From the NCBI GenBank assembly GCA_035714005.1, contig DASTMQ010000217.1, forward strand, positions 1-28,927: a stretch of DNA of 28,927 nucleotides, in the 5' to 3' direction. Source of the stretch: AWTP1-13 sp035714005. GTDB lineage: Bacteria > Pseudomonadota > Alphaproteobacteria > Rhizobiales > Hyphomicrobiaceae. The translations under genes were made by a program, and so were the position numbers. A model generated the notes under the pieces. The model saw nothing but the letters and a program-made list of their open reading frames with translations, had not been told where the DNA came from and did no database searches. Shown here one piece after another: positions 24,345-28,927 of this stretch (the first letter of the stretch is position 1; every line of letters begins with the position of its first letter).

Positions 24345-25586
24345 CTACCAACCCTTGTAGGGAAGCTTCAATTCGCCGGCGGCCTTGTCCTTTGGCCACA
24401 CCGGCACGTATTTGCCGCCCTGCATTTGCGTGATCAGGCTGGAGGCCAGAATATTCTGGCCCTTGTCGTCGAACTTGACCCCATTGTAGCCGGTTACGAC
24501 CTGGCTGGCCTTGAGGTCGGTCGCGCGCAGGGCCGCCTGAATCTTGGCGGCGTCGGTGGAACCCGCCCGATTGATGGCGTCGGCTAAGATCAGCATGCCC
24601 TGCATGGCGCGCGCAGAGGCATCATCCAGATCAACATTGGTCTTCTTCTTGTAAAGGTCGTTGACCAATGCGCTAAGCGTTCCCGGCTTGCCCGGGGCAA
24701 AGGAGGAGCGATTGACGAGGCCCTCCACTAGCGCACCCGATGTGCTCACGAACGAGGGATCATTAAAGCCAGCGTTGTCGGCGATCATGATCGCCGGCTT
24801 CCAGTTCAGATCCTTCATGGTCTTGGCATAGAGAATCGCATCCGACGTATAAGATACGAAGATAACAACGTCGGGGTTCTTCTCCTTGAGCTGGAGCACC
24901 TGCGGTTGCACGTCGGTTGTGTTGGCCGAATAGGGGATCACCTGCGTGACGTTGTGGCCCTCCTTCGCAAACACTTCGCGGACCACGCTGGCGACGGAGT
25001 TTCCGTATTCGGTGTTCTCGTTGACGATGGCGATCGAGGCAACCTTCTGCCCGGCTGCTTTCTGCTCTTTCAGAAAATCCGCGTAGGCGCGGGCGAAATC
25101 TCCGGCCACCGGCGTGGCGCGGAAGAACCATTTGAAGCCACGCTCCGTCAGATTGGCGGCAACCGATTCCGGATTGACGAACGGAACGCCGTGCCGCTCG
25201 GCCATTGCACTGGTGGTGACGGTGATGCCCGATTGATAGGCCCCGATCAGTGCAACGACCTTCTCCTCGGTGATCAGACGCAACGCCTGGTTCTGACCGG
25301 CCGCCGGCGTGCCCTGGTTATCGGCGAACACCACGTCGATCTTGGCGCCGCCAAGCCCGGGCAGACCGCTGCCGGCCGCAAGCGGCAGATCCTTCAACTC
25401 CGGATGGTCGTTGTTGACGATCTCGACGGCCAGCTCGATGGCGGCCTTCGAGTAGCTGCCCGCGCTTGCCGCGTTGCCGCTGAGGGGATAGATCGCCCCG
25501 ACCTTCACCGTCTGCTGCCCGACCGCATCGCTCATGACGGCAAAGGCCATGAGCACGGCAGCCAAACTGAACACTCGACTCAACAT
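24345..25586 (-). CDS. Liv-type ABC transporter substrate-binding protein
   Basis: This is the periplasmic receptor of the operon. The 413-aa protein starts at an ATG preceded by GGGAGAAAGCG, has a signal peptide (MLSRVFSLAAVLMAFAVM, cleavage near residue 23), and then the type I periplasmic binding fold beginning VKVGAIYPLSGNAASAG. Family features include GAYQSGITVTTSAMAE, the FFRATPVAGDFARAYADFL segment, SIAIVNENTEYG and VVIFVSYTSDAILYAKTM. The fold binds branched-chain amino acids, amides or small aromatic and carboxylic acids; ligand-specific residues cannot be read by eye. It is the first gene of the operon and separated from livH by a stem-loop. It is divergent from the isomerase-like gene, with about 230 bases between, so a shared control region is possible. 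Confidence 0.93.
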   Translation of the reverse strand: MLSRVFSLAAVLMAFAVMSDAVGQQTVKVGAIYPLSGNAASAGSYSKAAIELAVEIVNNDHPELKDLPLAAGSGLPGLGGAKIDVVFADNQGTPAAGQNQALRLITEEKVVALIGAYQSGITVTTSAMAERHGVPFVNPESVAANLTERGFKWFFRATPVAGDFARAYADFLKEQKAAGQKVASIAIVNENTEYGNSVASVVREVFAKEGHNVTQVIPYSANTTDVQPQVLQLKEKNPDVVIFVSYTSDAILYAKTMKDLNWKPAIMIADNAGFNDPSFVSTSGALVEGLVNRSSFAPGKPGTLSALVNDLYKKKTNVDLDDASARAMQGMLILADAINRAGSTDAAKIQAALRATDLKASQVVTGYNGVKFDDKGQNILASSLITQMQGGKYVPVWPKDKAAGELKLPYKGW

Positions 25587-25819
25587 CGCTTTCTCCCGTC
25601 GCGCGTAAGCTTCGGCCCAGGCGTCGGCCGCTTCTTCCCCTCGGTCACGTCCTCACCGAGGCCGGCGACTATGACATGGCAAAAGGCGGCCGGTCCACAA
25701 CCCGCGGCAAAAGCGCACCGCACGGCGCAAAGGCCGGCGGGGGAAATCTATGCCGGCCGGGTAGCCCCTGCTAGGGTAAAGCGGTGCCCGCGCGCTTTGG
25801 CTTGCTTGAAGAGGTGATG

Positions 25820-26575
25820 ATGCGCGATTACCTGGCCTGGCGTCTGGCCTTCGGCGTCACCACGCCATCCACGAACACCGTCGTTCAGCCCGAATACGAC
25901 GACATGCGACCGCCGGGCGTGACCAACCACTTGGCGCGGATGGTCATCCCGGACCTATCCATCCGCAGCAACGAGGATTTCGATCAGTCCATTCGCCTGA
26001 TCGATGCAGCCCTGGAAGATGCGGTCGATCGGGTGATGGACTGTCGGCCCAACGCGTTCATCCTCGGCATCTCGGCGCTCTCGATCTGGGGCGGTAACCA
26101 GTCGTGGGGCGACGAACTCAAGCGGCGCGTGCGCGCCGTGGCCGGCTTCGATATTCCCGTAGCGCTTGCCTCCGATGCGGTGATCGAGGCGCTGAAACGG
26201 CATGGCATCAGAAAGAACATTGCGGTCATGGAGCCCTACTACCCGTCGATCGAGCCTAGGTTGCAGGGTGTGTTGGCCCCACACGGCTACCAGATCGTGC
26301 GTTTCAATCATATGCGCGGCAAGAGTCCCGCTTCCTATTCGATACTCACGGCGCGCGACATGATCGAGGCCATCAAAGCCGTCGACGGCCCTGATGTGGA
26401 AGCCATCGTCCAATTCGGCGCCAATCTACCAATGGCGCGCCTTGCCGATGAAGCCGAGCGCTGGCTCGACAAGCCCGTGATTAGCGTGAACGTCGCCACC
26501 TACTGGCATGCCTGCCGCATGAATGGCATCGACGACAAACGCTACGGCTTCACGCAACTGTTCGCGCGGTTTTGA
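25820..26575 (+). CDS. Maleate isomerase / arylmalonate decarboxylase-like protein lacking the usual cysteines
   Basis: The 251-aa protein matches the Asp/Glu racemase-like superfamily, maleate cis-trans isomerase branch: WRLAFGVTTPSTNTVVQPEY near the start, NIAVMEPYYPSI in the middle, and KPVISVNVATYWHACR near the end. In maleate isomerase two Cys act as acid and base. Here the first site reads LGISALSIWGG (about 82-92) and the second VQFGANLPM (about 197-205), with no Cys at either. The two Cys present (in MDCRP and HACR) are elsewhere. It may be a distinct subfamily with another reaction or a ligand-binding role. AAGAGG at 25809-25814 supports ATG 25820; ATG 25817 and GTG 25784 are alternatives. 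It is divergent from the Liv binding protein and convergent with the MetE-like gene. Confidence 0.78.
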   Translation: MRDYLAWRLAFGVTTPSTNTVVQPEYDDMRPPGVTNHLARMVIPDLSIRSNEDFDQSIRLIDAALEDAVDRVMDCRPNAFILGISALSIWGGNQSWGDELKRRVRAVAGFDIPVALASDAVIEALKRHGIRKNIAVMEPYYPSIEPRLQGVLAPHGYQIVRFNHMRGKSPASYSILTARDMIEAIKAVDGPDVEAIVQFGANLPMARLADEAERWLDKPVISVNVATYWHACRMNGIDDKRYGFTQLFARF

Positions 26576-26608
26576 ACACCGGACCGGGCAACCGGGCAGC
26601 CACATCGC

Positions 26609-27778
26609 TCAACCGAGCAGCGAGCCTTTAGGATCGGCGGCTAAAATCTCGACCTCGTCCAGCCCGAGCTCGCGCCGCACAATGTTGGTGCCCCGCGTTA
26701 GCGCCACCATTTTATAGAAGGCGTGCAAGCGGCTCATGCCTTGGCGGCCAAAGCCGCAGTCGGTCGAAACAATGAGGCGTTCCGGCGGGATCAGCGTCAG
26801 TGCGCGGCGAATGAGACCTGCCACCTCCTCGGGGCGCTCGACTTGTAGGCTGCGATGGCTGATGACGCCAATTGCGATCTTCTTGTCGGAGCCGATACCC
26901 TTGGCGAAGCTTTCCAGCTCGTCGCCACCATTGTCGGCCGCCTCGAAGGTGATGACGTCGACATCGAGCCGGTCGAAATAGGGCAAGGCGTCCCGGTAAA
27001 AGCGTCGTCGCGTTTCTGTGCGCTGGGCCGCGGGATTGCCCCAGCAGGTGTGACACCACACTTCGCTCTTCTGGCGCAAGCCCCGCACCTCGCGGTTGAA
27101 GGCATCGACCAGAAAATCGCCGGTAACTTCCTTGTCGTCGACGCCGACCATGCCGTGGATCGCCGGCTCCTCAACCTGGATCACGGGACAGCCGGAGTCG
27201 GCGAGCTCGTTGAGCTCGGAGTTCATGACCTCCGACAGGGCCATGATCAGTTCGCGCCGTCCGCGGTAATGCAGGTTGTTGAGGCCGGTTGCCAGCATCT
27301 GCGCCGAGATTGCGCCGAACTTCACCGGCTTCAGCGTCTGGCGCTGGGCAACCTTCCAGAGGCGGGCATATTCCAGCGGGCCGCGGCCGATCTCGCCCAC
27401 CACATTGGGCAGCACGCGCGTTTCGAGTACCTCGAACATGATGTCACCCGCGACCTTGTCGCGGCTCGAGGCGGTGCGCCCACGGCCGACGTGATGGCCT
27501 TCGAGCCCGATGAGGCGCTCGGCGGCGTAGCCGAACCAGGAGCGGCCGCCGACGTCGCAATCGCAGCGCGCGTCGCCATCGCTGAAAAGGTCGAGACCCG
27601 CCCGCGCCTGATCGGAGAAATAGGCGGCAACGGCGTCGCTGTATTGCTCACGAAAACCGACCTCGGTCATCGCCAGCGAGAATGCGCGACCTTTGAGGTT
27701 TTCGACAAACCATTGCGGGCGCGGCAGCGAACCCGTGATGGTGGTCAGCAACGGACGATTGTTGGAAACTGTCAGCAC
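26609..27778 (-). CDS. Cobalamin-independent methionine synthase-like protein (MetE C-terminal type)
   Basis: The 389-aa protein corresponds to the C-terminal catalytic half of MetE, without the N-terminal duplicated barrel. Zinc ligands are all visible: His243 and Cys245 in WCHTCWGN, Glu279 in ITFEAADNG and Cys341 in STDCGFG. The N-terminal TTITGSLPRP and the QVEEPAIH segment also fit. Full MetE transfers a methyl group from 5-methyltetrahydrofolate to homocysteine; stand-alone core enzymes use other methyl donors or substrates, so its reaction here is not certain. The start is a GTG at 27778 with AGGAGAGGGAC just before it. It sits beside the isomerase-like gene and between two uptake systems, which favours a peripheral metabolic role over housekeeping methionine synthesis. 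Confidence 0.88.
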   Translation of the reverse strand: MLTVSNNRPLLTTITGSLPRPQWFVENLKGRAFSLAMTEVGFREQYSDAVAAYFSDQARAGLDLFSDGDARCDCDVGGRSWFGYAAERLIGLEGHHVGRGRTASSRDKVAGDIMFEVLETRVLPNVVGEIGRGPLEYARLWKVAQRQTLKPVKFGAISAQMLATGLNNLHYRGRRELIMALSEVMNSELNELADSGCPVIQVEEPAIHGMVGVDDKEVTGDFLVDAFNREVRGLRQKSEVWCHTCWGNPAAQRTETRRRFYRDALPYFDRLDVDVITFEAADNGGDELESFAKGIGSDKKIAIGVISHRSLQVERPEEVAGLIRRALTLIPPERLIVSTDCGFGRQGMSRLHAFYKMVALTRGTNIVRRELGLDEVEILAADPKGSLLG

Positions 27779-28263
27779 GTCCCTCTCCTAGTTTTAAGTG
27801 TTGTGGCTGTAACACCCATGGCGCTGGCAACGGAAAAATGAAAGAAGCCTGCGTCTCGGCGCGGCATGCCGACGGCATGGCCGGCGGGGCGAGCCCTGGC
27901 CGCGTCGGATTGAGAGCCGGTGCCACGCCGGGACGGCGTGCCGACCGCCAGGGCGGGCGTCGGGGCCAAGCCGAGCGCGGAGCCCGAGCCAACCCGAAAT
28001 TGGGAGGCCCGTCCCGCGCGCCCCCGGTCATCCTGGGGCGCCGTGCCGACACCTCGGCCTTTTGGGCAGGCGTGGTGATCCCTCGGCGTCCCATGGGCCG
28101 CGACGGATGCCTCGATGGCTCCCGCGCGCGCAAGGCGTCGCCTCCGGCGCTGCGCGCCGCGCAAGAACAGCAGAGCCGCGCTTGCGAATTTGCGCTGGCG
28201 ATGGTGCCGCACCTTTGCTCTGAGGTAATTTGACGGGGACCACGCACGCTAGGAGTGACTTTT
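27779..28263. other. Long GC-rich intergenic region, possible repeat element
   Basis: These 485 bases between the divergent MetE-like and TAXI genes carry no supported gene. The frames that cross it have Arg/Pro/Ala-rich products without known domains. It contains the hairpin CACGCCG-GGA-CGGCGTG at 27924-27940 and a segment around 28024-28110 beginning GGTCATCCTGGGGCGCCG. That wording resembles the dispersed extragenic repeats common in alphaproteobacteria; this is a recollection of style, not a match. Promoters for both flanking genes should also lie here. Confidence 0.35.
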
Positions 28264-28927
28264 ATGCTGCGGCACCGGTTCGCCTTCGCCGCTCTAGGCG
28301 CTTTCGCGGGCATAGGTCTGCTGGCGGCAATGCCGACGCTCGGCCGAGCCCAGCAGAAGTTTATAACCATCGGCACCGGCGAGGTCACCGGCGTCTACTA
28401 TGCCGTCGGTGGCGCCGTTTGCCGCCTGATAAACAAGGATCAGGCCAAGACCGGCATTCGCTGCTCGGTCGAATCAACTGGCGGCTCCGTCTTCAACGTC
28501 AATGCCATCAAATCGGGGGAGCTCGATTTCGGCACGACGCGGTCCGACGTGCAGTACAATGGCGTCAAGGCTCTGCAGCAGTTCAAGCATAAGGTCGATG
28601 CGGATCTGCCGGCGGTATCCGACGTGCACCCAGAGCCATTTACGGTGCTTGCGCGCAAGGAGGCCAATATTGGCAAGTTCGAAGACATCAAGGGCAAGCG
28701 TTTCAACCTCGGCAACCCAGGCTGGGGCACGCGCGCCTCGACGGAGCAGTTGCTAGAGGCGTTGAAATGGCCGACCAAGGATTTTTGCGCTCGCCGTCGA
28801 ATTGAAGGCTGACGAGCAGGGTCCGGCGCTGTGCGACAACAAAATCGGCGGCTTTTACTACGGGGTCGGTCATCCGTCGGCCGCGATCCCGGACCCAACC
28901 ACGACCTGCGGTGCAAAGCTGGTATCA
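28264..28927 (+). pseudogene. TAXI-family TRAP transporter substrate receptor, frameshifted and cut by the window edge
   Basis: TAXI proteins are periplasmic receptors of TRAP transporters for glutamate or other carboxylates. ATG 28264 follows AGGAG (28251-28255) by 8 bases. A signal peptide ends near GRA, then ITIGTGEVTGVYYAVGGAVC, ESTGGSVFNVNAI and the FGTTRSDVQYN segment are all TAXI-typical. In this frame the reading stops at 28812. Family sequence continues in the next frame after a T5 run at 28782-28786: removing one T joins WPTKDF to ALAVELKADEQGPALCDNKI and on to GHPSAAIPDPTTTCGAKLV at the edge, with no stop. So either one base was inserted in the run (mutation or sequencing error) or, less likely, ribosomes slip there. 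The transporter permease should lie just outside the window. Confidence 0.85.

Noticed and set aside
26855..27841. 328-codon plus-strand frame antisense to the MetE-like gene
   Set aside because: The zinc-ligand pattern and ribosome binding site support the minus-strand gene; the plus-strand product has no recognisable motif.

Overview
The window is a GC-rich chromosomal stretch that looks like an alphaproteobacterium of the Rhodospirillales or Hyphomicrobiales type. The evidence is a GapR (DUF2312) gene, an HWE-family histidine kinase, an SRAP/YedK protein, a Kup transporter, strongly GC-biased third codon positions and a complete Liv-type ABC operon. There is no phage, IS element, CRISPR array, tRNA or rRNA. 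Species cannot be assigned from the sequence alone.

Layout. Positions 1-2760 hold small genes: a possible partial ORF at the left edge, a small helical hypothetical protein, the SOS-associated SRAP protein, a DUF2188 protein and an unrecognised 109-aa protein. Positions 2899-8749 hold an SbmA/YddA-type ABC exporter-like protein and two two-component pairs in which kinase and regulator are convergently transcribed: a single-domain receiver facing a membrane HWE kinase (tails overlap by 62 bp), then a soluble degenerate kinase facing a NarL/LuxR regulator (stops 9 bp apart). Positions 8750-13723 hold a palindrome-rich intergenic region, an uncharacterised radical SAM protein, GapR, a DUF882/M15-like murein peptidase and an NtrC-type sigma-54 activator. 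Positions 14086-20917 hold an M3 oligoendopeptidase, the Kup potassium transporter, an MFS transporter and an ABC1/UbiB-family protein.

Positions 20965-25586 form a tight minus-strand operon for branched-chain amino acid or related substrate uptake, in the order binding protein, LivH, LivM, LivG, LivF. The permease and ATPase genes overlap by 4-11 bp, and a perfect 11-bp stem-loop separates the binding protein gene from livH. To its right are a maleate isomerase/arylmalonate decarboxylase-like protein without the expected cysteines, a MetE C-terminal-type methionine synthase homologue, and the 5' part of a TAXI-family TRAP substrate receptor broken by a +1 frameshift in a T5 run. The two transport systems with two small-molecule enzymes suggest an organic-acid or amino-acid uptake and metabolism neighbourhood; this is inference.

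The items most worth a second look are the kinase with no G1 box, the convergent overlapping kinase/regulator pair, the palindrome cluster at 8877-8990, the Cys-less isomerase, and the frameshifted TAXI gene. No clearly novel multi-gene system is evident; most of the window is ordinary core and transport gene content.
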